Assembly (NCBI RefSeq): GCF_963678635.1 | Contig: NC_087066.1 | Span: 29,641,301-29,705,300 of the forward strand | DNA length: 64,000 nt | Direction of reading: 5' to 3' | Source of the DNA: Symsagittifera roscoffensis | Taxonomy: Eukaryota; Xenacoelomorpha; Acoela; Convolutidae | Shown: in pieces, positions 34,308 to 42,427 of the stretch | Position numbering within the stretch: the stretch's first letter is position 1 | Layout of the letters: the number at the start of each line of letters is the position of its first letter | Translations under genes and position numbers: made by a program | Notes under the pieces: generated by a model | The model's input: only the letters and a program-made list of their open reading frames with translations | Database searches by the model: none | What the model was told of the DNA's origin: nothing

Positions 34308-37300
34308 CTAGCTCCGGATGTGTTTTTGAGTCACCTGCAACACCCCGGGCCATGATTCTACGCTCAACGCCGTCACTAAATGATGTTCAGATTCCAGTCT
34401 CTCCAGTGCCTGCAGACCACACATTCTCGAGAAGAATCCGAGAGCTGTCGCTATATTCACCGTGGTTCTCGCGTAACATTCCGCTATTATTTGCACTTCA
34501 CTTTTCTCCCTTTCTGTGATGTCTTCGAACCAAGTGACCAGGTCTTCTTTTTGAAACGACAGTATTCTGACGCATGACCGTCCATCGCAGATGTGCTCTC
34601 CGTTCCCACACGTCGAATCCAGACAGCTACCCGGCTCCAATTTCTTTGCTGACCCGGGGTCGCTCGTCCTTTCGCTTGGCTCTTGCATCTGGGGCGTGAT
34701 TAGCTTATGTAGCACACTCAACTTCGCCAGATCTTCATCTTCCGTTGGTGCTAACCTCACTCGCTCGGTGGTTTCCTCGATTAGACTCGCATGGGGATGT
34801 GGACACCAGGAGGGTCTTAGTAGCTTCCATATCACTCCCAAGTTCGTAGTTAACAAGCCATTTCCACCGCCCACGTTCACTTCAACTCTCTTGTTTGAGC
34901 GCGGTATGCTTATCACCTCTGGTGTTTTCTCAAGAATCAGGCCCAGGCTCGGCCCCTCTTTCTCCACCGCGTCTATCTCCATTATTCTTTCTGTCCAAAA
35001 CTTCAGTAGCTCCGCTACCTCATGGTTTCTGTGGGCTCCTCCAGCTTCCGAGGCTAAGAAGGGATTGTAGGCTATTCCCATCACTCCAGACACATATTGG
35101 TATTCCCCCTTCTCACTGAGTCTCGAGTACTGTTCTGACGAGGCCAGGTTACGGTGAACATCATGTTCTTCCTCGAACTTCTTATTAGAGAACCTCCGTA
35201 CCTCGTCCAGCTTTCGATGGTTCTCTAAGGATAGTCTGGAACCATCTTCTTTCTCTATTCCTGTACTCTGATATACGTTCAAGATGATCGTTGAGACTCT
35301 TTTCTCCATGGTTTTACTTCCACTTGCTCTCTGGTGGCATGCCAGGATGGTGCTATCAGACATCATTGACATTATCCATCTCAAGAAACATGTGGCATCT
35401 TTTCTTCTAGCCAGGCTCAAGCCTGAATTGTCCCTGGCCACGTGTTGCATCAGTGCCTGATACACCTCTAGCTTCTTGCTTCCCAACTTCAGCCTGTCAT
35501 ACGAGGTCAATGTCTCCAACTCTATTCCCACCAGACTCCAGGTGAACATTAATTGTCCCGCAGTTCTAACGAAGGGATTCGCCATTAGTGGCGGTGCTGA
35601 TGAGGATGTCCTCATCGCCTCTTCAAAATGATCCTTCAACAAACTCTGCAAGGACCTCTTCAGATGACTTGCCATCTCTATCTTATTAACCTCGGCTTTT
35701 TGCTGGGTGGCCCAATTGCGTCGCTTGCGAGCTATTCCACTGTCCAACTTCTTCAAGCAGTCCTCCATTTCCTTCAATGTTTCGAGGGCCACCCACCACG
35801 TCCGGGAAGTGTTCCTCGTCTTGTTCCTCTCCAATGGATCACTCGTCACTTGTTTGCCCATGCCCTGATGTGCCTTCGAGATCCATTCTTTGCCGATCTC
35901 CACTTCCCCTACCTGTCCGTTCGTTGAACCTCTCTTCACGTTTACCTTCTGAGGCTTGAAGTCTTCTTCTGACGTCGAACTGGCGGAAACCTCTATTTCC
36001 TTTTCTACTTCAAGTGGTTTCCTGAGCTCCGAGCTGTTCTTGTATGCCGCCGTCTTGCATCGAGCCAAAACGATGGGCGCCGTCTCTCTCAAGTTTCCTT
36101 CCGAAACAGCATCCACTGAAGGACTACCCCATCCTTCCACTTCTCTCTTCCTCTTGCGAGTCTTCACATCTCTGCTCGAGGGTGTTGTGGCTATCATCAT
36201 TGATTCGACCTCTCCATCCACTCCTTCCAACTCTTGCCTCCCCCCTGCTCGAGCCTTAAGGATATTAGTACTTTTAATCATATTACTAGTCCCAACCTTA
36301 TCCCTTTTTATATCATCAACCATTTTATCCACAGTTTTTTGTTTCAGAGTAGAGCTGTCCTCACATTTCTCTTTTCTAGTCTTCGATCGTGCGTTCCTCA
36401 GCTCCACTAGCTTGTTCAGCAGCTCTTTTCTTGCTTTCTCATCCAGGCCCGTTCCTATCAGGAGCGGTTCCCCGAATCTCACTACTGCGTCCCACAGTTC
36501 CTTCTTGAACTTGTCCAGCGTCGTCTCGCTGCCCACTTCTCGATTGAATTCCTCCAGGAACTCCTGCCAAGCATCATCCTCGAGAGATCCCAAGAATATG
36601 TCCCTGTTCCCTTCGAACGTGTTCTTCTCCCTTTCCTCCGAGCTCAAGAGTAACATCCCCATATTGAAGGTCTCACCTGCCAATGGCAACTCTAGGTTCT
36701 TCCGCGGGGACGGGTTCAGAGGTGGTGTGGCAGTATCTGCCCAATTCTCCTCGCTCAAATCTTTCAACAGCTCTTGAGTGGTGAGCTCCTCCCCTGATGG
36801 CCCTGGTTCAGGCGTATTCCCCACTTCCATGTCTTCACCGGCTTCACTGAGAGTTTCATCCATACTCTCTTCTTCTGACTCATGTCTCCTTCTCTCGAGA
36901 ATTTTCTTAAATCGGTCCTCGACGGGTCCGCTCCTCTTGTCTCCAGGTGTGTCCACGGACAGTGGTGATGGTGTCGTAGGATCCAGCTTTTTGTATTCCG
37001 TCAGTGCTACATACAGTTGACCTGCTGCATCTAGTTCTGTTCCTTCCTGTCTTATTTCCACCTGTTCCAAGCCATAGGGCGCCTTATATTTTCTCGTGGC
37101 AAACTTCATGTCGTCCACCAGTGCGACGTGCCCCTCCATCACGATCATCCTGCCATCATCCCATATGGGTAACATGTTCTCAAGTCCCTCCTTCTCAAGA
37201 GTTCTCAAGACCTTCCGCACCTCATACCCTGGGGGCTGCGAACCTCTACTCTTTTTCGCTTGCGTCGTCCACGAATTTACCTTCATCTCGCTGGTATGGA

Positions 37301-38093
37301 AGTAGACCGCCGCCGTGTAGCCAATGAACAGGGGGTCCCAGCCATCAGTGAAATCCTTCTGCATTTCCTCCGTCGTCATCCTCGCCATTATGGAGGGAAC
37401 TACCAAGGGACTATTCATTCCTAAGGTCATCCTCCTGACTATTGGGAACTCAGGCATGGTGGCCGGGAGGATTTCTTTCTCCATTATGGTCTCCAGCTCC
37501 CTCTTCACCAGTGCGAAGCACTCCTTCCAGGCAGGAATTCTCAAGATTCCTCGTCCGTCCGCCGTCAATGGGTTCAAGTTCCAGAATTTGGGATACATTT
37601 CAATGGGACCCTCTCGCTTGCCTCCCATTCTACATTGCATTTGCCCCCTGAAGTTGTACACTATCAGCTCGGCATCTTTCACCTTTCCAAAGAGTACCGT
37701 GTTGCTCATTCGCCCTCTGAGCACCTCCTGCTGACACCAATTCAACGCCGTCCCATCCAGCATACTGATAAGGCTCAAGTGCGTTACAGAGTGACGATAC
37801 GTTGTCACCAGGGGGTCTGGGAACGCGTACGTCACTGCTGGACCATAAATACAGGTCACCACCTCCTCTAGGCCCCGGATTATCCCCATTGGGTCCGACC
37901 TCATTGCCAGGCATAGGTCCGTCAGCAGAGGCATCCCTCTGTTCGTCTTCTTCCATTCTTCTCTCGAAGTTGGATTCTCATCTTCACCCGTCATGTGCCG
38001 ATTTTGCATCATGAGGTATTGCACTAGCAACGTCTTCAATCCTGCGGCACACTTGTAGGAACTGGTTTCAATGCTCGTGTGGACTCTCCCCAT
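34308..38093 (-). CDS. Accessory giant ORF, central segment (unrecognised)
   Basis: 1,261 codons in the same frame as the segments before (stop TAA at 38114-38112) and after (TAG at 34310). No catalytic motif or known domain was recognised. There is a globular-looking N-terminal part (residues ~1-380). A long charged, probably disordered middle (~380-720) is rich in Glu/Ser and carries the basic stretch DVKTRKRKREVEG, a possible nuclear-localisation signal. A helical C-terminal part contains TWWVALETLKEMEDCLKKLD and cysteines in STCGNGEHICDGRSC. There is no signal peptide or transmembrane helix. The first ATG lies after an open stretch following the stop, again suggesting a broken longer protein. 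Codon usage and GC match gag-pol, so it belongs to the element. Confidence 0.75.
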   Translation of the reverse strand: MGRVHTSIETSSYKCAAGLKTLLVQYLMMQNRHMTGEDENPTSREEWKKTNRGMPLLTDLCLAMRSDPMGIIRGLEEVVTCIYGPAVTYAFPDPLVTTYRHSVTHLSLISMLDGTALNWCQQEVLRGRMSNTVLFGKVKDAELIVYNFRGQMQCRMGGKREGPIEMYPKFWNLNPLTADGRGILRIPAWKECFALVKRELETIMEKEILPATMPEFPIVRRMTLGMNSPLVVPSIMARMTTEEMQKDFTDGWDPLFIGYTAAVYFHTSEMKVNSWTTQAKKSRGSQPPGYEVRKVLRTLEKEGLENMLPIWDDGRMIVMEGHVALVDDMKFATRKYKAPYGLEQVEIRQEGTELDAAGQLYVALTEYKKLDPTTPSPLSVDTPGDKRSGPVEDRFKKILERRRHESEEESMDETLSEAGEDMEVGNTPEPGPSGEELTTQELLKDLSEENWADTATPPLNPSPRKNLELPLAGETFNMGMLLLSSEEREKNTFEGNRDIFLGSLEDDAWQEFLEEFNREVGSETTLDKFKKELWDAVVRFGEPLLIGTGLDEKARKELLNKLVELRNARSKTRKEKCEDSSTLKQKTVDKMVDDIKRDKVGTSNMIKSTNILKARAGGRQELEGVDGEVESMMIATTPSSRDVKTRKRKREVEGWGSPSVDAVSEGNLRETAPIVLARCKTAAYKNSSELRKPLEVEKEIEVSASSTSEEDFKPQKVNVKRGSTNGQVGEVEIGKEWISKAHQGMGKQVTSDPLERNKTRNTSRTWWVALETLKEMEDCLKKLDSGIARKRRNWATQQKAEVNKIEMASHLKRSLQSLLKDHFEEAMRTSSSAPPLMANPFVRTAGQLMFTWSLVGIELETLTSYDRLKLGSKKLEVYQALMQHVARDNSGLSLARRKDATCFLRWIMSMMSDSTILACHQRASGSKTMEKRVSTIILNVYQSTGIEKEDGSRLSLENHRKLDEVRRFSNKKFEEEHDVHRNLASSEQYSRLSEKGEYQYVSGVMGIAYNPFLASEAGGAHRNHEVAELLKFWTERIMEIDAVEKEGPSLGLILEKTPEVISIPRSNKRVEVNVGGGNGLLTTNLGVIWKLLRPSWCPHPHASLIEETTERVRLAPTEDEDLAKLSVLHKLITPQMQEPSERTSDPGSAKKLEPGSCLDSTCGNGEHICDGRSCVRILSFQKEDLVTWFEDITEREKSEVQIIAECYARTTVNIATALGFFSRMCGLQALERLESEHHLVTALSVESWPGVLQVTQKHIRS

Positions 38094-38111
38094 AGACAGA
38101 GGCTCTCCATA

Positions 38112-39035
38112 TTACATTAATCGATGAAACGACACCAATTCCCCATGGGTCAAGAGCACTAGTGCCAGGTACCCATCAACTCGAAGTGTCTCCACTCCCC
38201 GACTAAACATGTATGCTGGACCCATGTTGAACAAGTATCTGGGGTAGACCAAATACAGGGCCAAGAGCAGGCTGATGGGCATGCCCAGTATCTCCTGTAC
38301 GAAGGCTCCGAAGATAGTCGCCGTGGTGCCGAACACTCCTGCCAAGAATTCTTTCTCCCAGCAAGGACTCAAGAACTTGAGAATCTCGTAATCTCTCCTA
38401 GTCTTCAATTCGCCGTTGGCGTGCTCTCTCCAAAATCCTCCAATCGTCACTTCATTGGCGGCCGAGACAAATCTAGCCACCGTCATGTCTCTCGTTTCAG
38501 CTAGCTCCAGTTGCTTCTCTAGAAAACTCCAGATTTGTTTCACGAGGAGTGGTGCTTCCTCCCTCGTTTTATTCGTGACGTTCTCCAGCCTTGGTGTCAG
38601 GAATGGCCACCAGCCATTCTCTTGAGTCAAGCGATATTTCATCGATTCTAACTGTTTCTCCGTCTCGACCACATTTCTTCTCTCGTTGCTGGGACCTCTA
38701 GACCTGCTGGTGGAATTTGCGACTTTCACATCCATACTCCGGAACCACAGGCTGGCCGTCAACTGGTTTATCGCCGGGTGGTCGTCCCCGATGACTGGGC
38801 TGAACTTGAGTTGTCTAGCAAAGTTCGATATCTCTAGCAAGAGTACCTCATCCAATACAATCAGGACGTCGGCCAGTCCGTAAAAACCCCTCAGTGCATG
38901 AGATATGTCAGCCCATGCCGCCGGCAATTCTGATTTGTAAAGCCTCAAGTTCGATGGCTCCAGCTCTCGATTGGGGGCTGCCATCAGAATCCGCCATTCA
39001 CTCCCTTCTGCTATCAGGATCAAGACCGCGTACAC
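38112..39035 (-). CDS. Accessory giant ORF, second SGNH-like domain, C-terminal half
   Basis: 307 codons beginning with GTG, not ATG, right after a TAA (39041-39039) in the same frame. The protein is evidently a continuation of 39545-39039. The stretch LKFSPVIGDDHPAINQLTAS (about residues 90-110) carries a D-x-H pair in the place expected for the Asp/His block of SGNH hydrolases. The remaining ~190 residues are helical and unrecognised. The frame stops at TAA 38114-38112 and then continues open into the 1,261-codon segment. Confidence 0.7.
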   Translation of the reverse strand: MYAVLILIAEGSEWRILMAAPNRELEPSNLRLYKSELPAAWADISHALRGFYGLADVLIVLDEVLLLEISNFARQLKFSPVIGDDHPAINQLTASLWFRSMDVKVANSTSRSRGPSNERRNVVETEKQLESMKYRLTQENGWWPFLTPRLENVTNKTREEAPLLVKQIWSFLEKQLELAETRDMTVARFVSAANEVTIGGFWREHANGELKTRRDYEILKFLSPCWEKEFLAGVFGTTATIFGAFVQEILGMPISLLLALYLVYPRYLFNMGPAYMFSRGVETLRVDGYLALVLLTHGELVSFHRLM

Positions 39036-39038
39036 GAA

Positions 39039-39545
39039 TTATAGGGCGGGTGGCATATTTGCGTATCCTGGGGATGTGGTAAACACCACCTTCGTCTTAG
39101 ACCCAAATCTCGAGGCTACGTTCTCTTGTACCTCATTCATCGCCGCAAATAACGCCTGAATAGCCTCCCATATCTTCCTTGATGTCGGAATCTCCTTGCC
39201 CTTCAGTCGCTCAAGAAGTCCCATCGCGTGCAGGTGATCATTCATTCCTGCAAACAATAGCAGCTCAGGTTCACAGGGCATCTCCGACTTTATTGCCGCC
39301 ACTAGAGTCAACATCTGGTTCAATTCGGCTCCTGGCAAGGAGTATACCAGAGTCTCCGGCCAGAACAACTTGGGAGACGTTCCTTCGAAGTCCGATCCCG
39401 CCACAATGACTACTCTTGCAGCAGCTGGATCTGCTCTATCATAAACTGCCAGAGTTTTAGCCAGTTGGGTGCCACCACAGGGCTTCCCGTACCTGGGATC
39501 TTCTGCCAACTTCGGACCTTCGTAAGCGGCATCAGGCAATTCCAT
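39039..39545 (-). CDS. Accessory giant ORF, second SGNH-like domain, N-terminal half
   Basis: 168 codons overlapping the end of the 795-codon ORF by 14 nt in the +1 frame, exactly at a G7 run (about 39545-39552). VVIVAGSDFEGTS (about residue 45) and LLLFAGMNDHLHA (about residue 97) look like the nucleophile block and the N-containing block of an SGNH hydrolase, though the canonical GDS is replaced by AGSD. The in-frame TAA at 39041 falls between this Asn block and the D-x-H block in the next segment, that is inside a domain, so it is a break rather than a natural protein end. Confidence 0.65.
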   Translation of the reverse strand: MELPDAAYEGPKLAEDPRYGKPCGGTQLAKTLAVYDRADPAAARVVIVAGSDFEGTSPKLFWPETLVYSLPGAELNQMLTLVAAIKSEMPCEPELLLFAGMNDHLHAMGLLERLKGKEIPTSRKIWEAIQALFAAMNEVQENVASRFGSKTKVVFTTSPGYANMPPAL

Positions 39546-41919
39546 TCCCCCCCGGATTGAGTAGCTTGTCTACCACCTTTAACTGCGCCGGGGTTGCCAA
39601 CCTGATCCTGGCGATGCCAGTTCGGTGCTTGGGAGGTTCTATTATAAGTCCAGGACTCCCCAACAGCTTGAGAGGCCTGTAGTTAATGGGTCCCATGATC
39701 GTTTTTGTGGGAATTCCAGTCAGGTCTGTGGTCTCCATTAGCTTCGCTCTCGAGAAGTGCGCCTCGTGAGTTTTCAACCAGTCTACGCAATGATGTCTAT
39801 TCAAATCCTCGTGCGACACTCGTTCGATCCCCAGGGTTTCCGCCAACTCTCGTCTGCATTCCAAACTCTCTAAATCCAGTTCCTTCACCTTCTCAGGATA
39901 TCTCAAGCGGGCAGTCTCCATAGACTTCTTTTCTCTCCTGCCATCTGCCACCACCACAGAGGACATCGCCGAGCCCGGAGGTGTTGATGACTCTACCTCC
40001 TCCGACTCCATTGGCGTGGCACTCTGCAATCGGGTCTGATTGCTCCTTGAACTGTCTCTAGTATCAACTCGCGCTCCCAAACGACCAGCCAAGGCCCTCG
40101 AGGCAAGGAATGGTGGGTTGGGAGGTGGTCCTAAAGTGAATTGGGCTGTCTCGAGCAGGTCCGCCTCTAGCGTGTTTATGTGTTCCTGGAAGACGTCGTT
40201 CAGCCACTCCGCTCCCCTTGGCCTATCGAAATGGATTCCATCTTTTGAGGTGTCTTCAGGGAATCCCTTTTTCTCCATACGTTCTGCTATGTCCAACAGC
40301 CTGAGAGGAAGCACACTCTTTCGGTGTATGTCTCGGATCACCTTGTTCAGGCTCCGCACCTTCTGGTTCATCTCTAGGGCGTGCTGATCAAACATCATGT
40401 TGTAGGGGACCGTGCACACCGTCAGCAGGATGGGGTCCATCTGGATCCTCAGTTCCTCAAGAAGGCAGCTCATCTTGTCGCACAACCTCGTTACTTTCCT
40501 CGCTTCTCCCCTTGACACGTCGTTGGTCCCAACCATCAGGGTCACTGTGTAAACTTTGGTCATCCCTAGCATGTCCAGGGTTGCCAACATCTGTGGCGTG
40601 GCAGCTCCAGCGAAACTCAAGACTCCTGTCTGCCAATGTGACCGTATCTGGGTTAACACCCGCACCAGACTATCCCCTATAATTAGGTGAACTGCACCCT
40701 CTGGCACACGAGGTGGCGCTAGATACTCCACCCAGGCTGCGTCATGGAAGCAGTCCCTCCTGGCTCCCTGTTCCGCGCTCCAGTCCAGCCGATTGTGCCT
40801 GTGGTAGTTCCCTTCTGTATTCTTCTTATAGCTTGCGATCACGACATTCCTGACCGGCTGTTCCCTCCAAGTTGGGGGAAGCTCTGGCCTTGTCGATCTT
40901 TCACGACTCTGCTGCTGCAATTTCTCGCCTAGCTCCTTCAGGCGCGATGAGGCGCCGCTCACCTGACTGCCACTCGAGGTCGAGGTTGGGGTATATCCTG
41001 GTAACACCACATCCATCAGGGGACGTACAGGTTGTGTCTCTAGGTTGCGCAGGGAAGGCGTCACGTCATTCGGTATCCAGACCTCCAACCCTTCACTCAT
41101 GTGTTCTCTGGCCTCGCGGTCAAGGTTGAACCATCCTCTAGCCCTGGGAGCTTCATCCACCTCCATGCGCGACTCTGGCCTCGAGCTGGTCACCACTCGT
41201 TCGTTTGACCTGGCTCCCTTCTGTGCGTCAAGCTCGCGTTGTCGCTGTTCTATCCTTTCCAACTCCGACTTCAATTGATCACGATTCGCGACGTTCTCCC
41301 GCACCCTTAACTCCTGTTGATGCTCAGCTTTTTGTATCTCAAGCAACCTCAGAGCCTGGTCTCGCTCATTGACCGCCTGGTCCCTTTCCAGCTGAACCTT
41401 CTCCCGATCCAGATTTGCCTGATCCCGATCGAGGTTCGCCTTATTCCTTTCCTTCTGCGTCTTCTCGAGCTCTTTCTTTAGAACACCTAGATCCGGATAT
41501 GCCTCGGTCGTCTGTTGCATTCGTGACATCAATGGCACCCTACTCGAGCTCTGGCTGGTGGACCTTACTGTTGGCCTAGTCGGTAGTGGGAATTCCCCTG
41601 CGCCATATTCGGTATTGTTATTCAGGCCAGGATTCCTTGCCAAGTCAAAACCCCTTACTCCTCCATCCACATTCCAAGACAACCATCTGGTCTGTTCTTG
41701 GTTCGATATTCCCTCGGTGGTGTAGCCGATCATCAAGACAGCCTCCGTTGCAGACTCCCTGCACTCACCCTGGTCCTCCAACTGGAGGATGGCATTCAGC
41801 ATCACCGCCGTTCTCTCGTCTATTTGGGTATAGTCCAAGTCCCTCAGGCGCCTGTATAGCTCATCAAGAGTGGGCTTCCTCAGGGCCGCGGGCACGGAGT
41901 TCCAGAATCGGTCTGCCAT
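39532..41919 (-). CDS. Accessory ORF with coiled coil and SGNH/GDSL hydrolase domain
   Basis: 795 codons from ATG at 41919. Residues 1-130 are of unknown fold. Residues ~145-230 are a highly charged coiled coil (ELEKTQKERNKANLDRDQAN and on). At ~405-585 lies an SGNH/GDSL hydrolase domain: VHLIIGDSLVRVLTQ (nucleophile Ser, ~413), SFAGAATPQ (Gly block), TLMVGTNDVSRGE (Asn, ~466) and TSKDGIHFDRPRG (Asp/His, ~561). All four blocks are intact, so it is predicted to be an active esterase, lipase or acetylhydrolase. The C-terminal ~200 residues are unrecognised. Known family fact: esterase domains of this type occur in ORF1 of some CR1/L2 LINEs; in an LTR element they are unusual. The upstream acceptor at 42137 could make a spliced mRNA for it. 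Confidence 0.85.
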   Translation of the reverse strand: MADRFWNSVPAALRKPTLDELYRRLRDLDYTQIDERTAVMLNAILQLEDQGECRESATEAVLMIGYTTEGISNQEQTRWLSWNVDGGVRGFDLARNPGLNNNTEYGAGEFPLPTRPTVRSTSQSSSRVPLMSRMQQTTEAYPDLGVLKKELEKTQKERNKANLDRDQANLDREKVQLERDQAVNERDQALRLLEIQKAEHQQELRVRENVANRDQLKSELERIEQRQRELDAQKGARSNERVVTSSRPESRMEVDEAPRARGWFNLDREAREHMSEGLEVWIPNDVTPSLRNLETQPVRPLMDVVLPGYTPTSTSSGSQVSGASSRLKELGEKLQQQSRERSTRPELPPTWREQPVRNVVIASYKKNTEGNYHRHNRLDWSAEQGARRDCFHDAAWVEYLAPPRVPEGAVHLIIGDSLVRVLTQIRSHWQTGVLSFAGAATPQMLATLDMLGMTKVYTVTLMVGTNDVSRGEARKVTRLCDKMSCLLEELRIQMDPILLTVCTVPYNMMFDQHALEMNQKVRSLNKVIRDIHRKSVLPLRLLDIAERMEKKGFPEDTSKDGIHFDRPRGAEWLNDVFQEHINTLEADLLETAQFTLGPPPNPPFLASRALAGRLGARVDTRDSSRSNQTRLQSATPMESEEVESSTPPGSAMSSVVVADGRREKKSMETARLRYPEKVKELDLESLECRRELAETLGIERVSHEDLNRHHCVDWLKTHEAHFSRAKLMETTDLTGIPTKTIMGPINYRPLKLLGSPGLIIEPPKHRTGIARIRLATPAQLKVVDKLLNPGGNGIA

Positions 41920-42427
41920 TCTTTGTAACTTCGGGATGTATGTAGGTAGATGTTAACCAGCTCAAGAATTACCTTACCAACTCAAGAATTACCTTACCAA
42001 CTCAAGAATTACCTAGAACTGTTCTCTTGCAAGTACTTGCTGTAGATTCGGATTATCGCGTGTTCAATCAAGATTCTCTCTTTCTGTTACTCGCTTGAGT
42101 GTAGTTGGATTTTCAACTTTGTTTTTCAAACTTGATCTGAAAACAGAAAGCTCATTAAAACTTAGCATGTCACGTTCCTAACCTAGAGACCCACCTTCTA
42201 CCCATATGGTTAAAATCTTATCATTCTCATATCACTTAAAGCAATTCGATTGGATTTTCCCTTAAGAACATGCAGATTCATTTTATGTTTTAGCACCATC
42301 AATTCTTTCTTTTAAAATTCAATTGTCATGCCAATCACATCTTAAGATCCCTTTACCTGCGCCGCACCCCAGTACCTAACTCAAGACTCCTCCCTCACAC
42401 CCGACCTGATACCTCCATGTACCCGAC
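41920..42427 (-). other. Spacer between pol and the accessory ORF, with repeat and candidate splice acceptor
   Basis: Contains three tandem copies (two complete, one partial) of a 20-bp unit, 'ctcaagaattaccttaccaa', at 41961-42014. On the minus strand there is a perfect worm-type splice acceptor, 'tttctgttttcag', ending at 42137. The acceptor, about 220 bp before the ATG of the 795-codon ORF, suggests expression from a spliced subgenomic RNA; the donor was not identified. Confidence 0.5.

Noticed and set aside
35956-36777. 273-codon plus-strand ORF (and other long plus-strand frames at 34591, 37324, 42528, 44769, 46922, 49565)
   Set aside because: Antisense shadows of the GC-rich minus-strand ORFs of the retrotransposon: low-complexity Ser/Leu/Pro composition and no domains.
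33039-41919. Envelope gene in the position after pol
   Set aside because: No signal peptide, fusion peptide, furin site or transmembrane segment was visible in any segment; the unit has SGNH domains and soluble-looking sequence instead.
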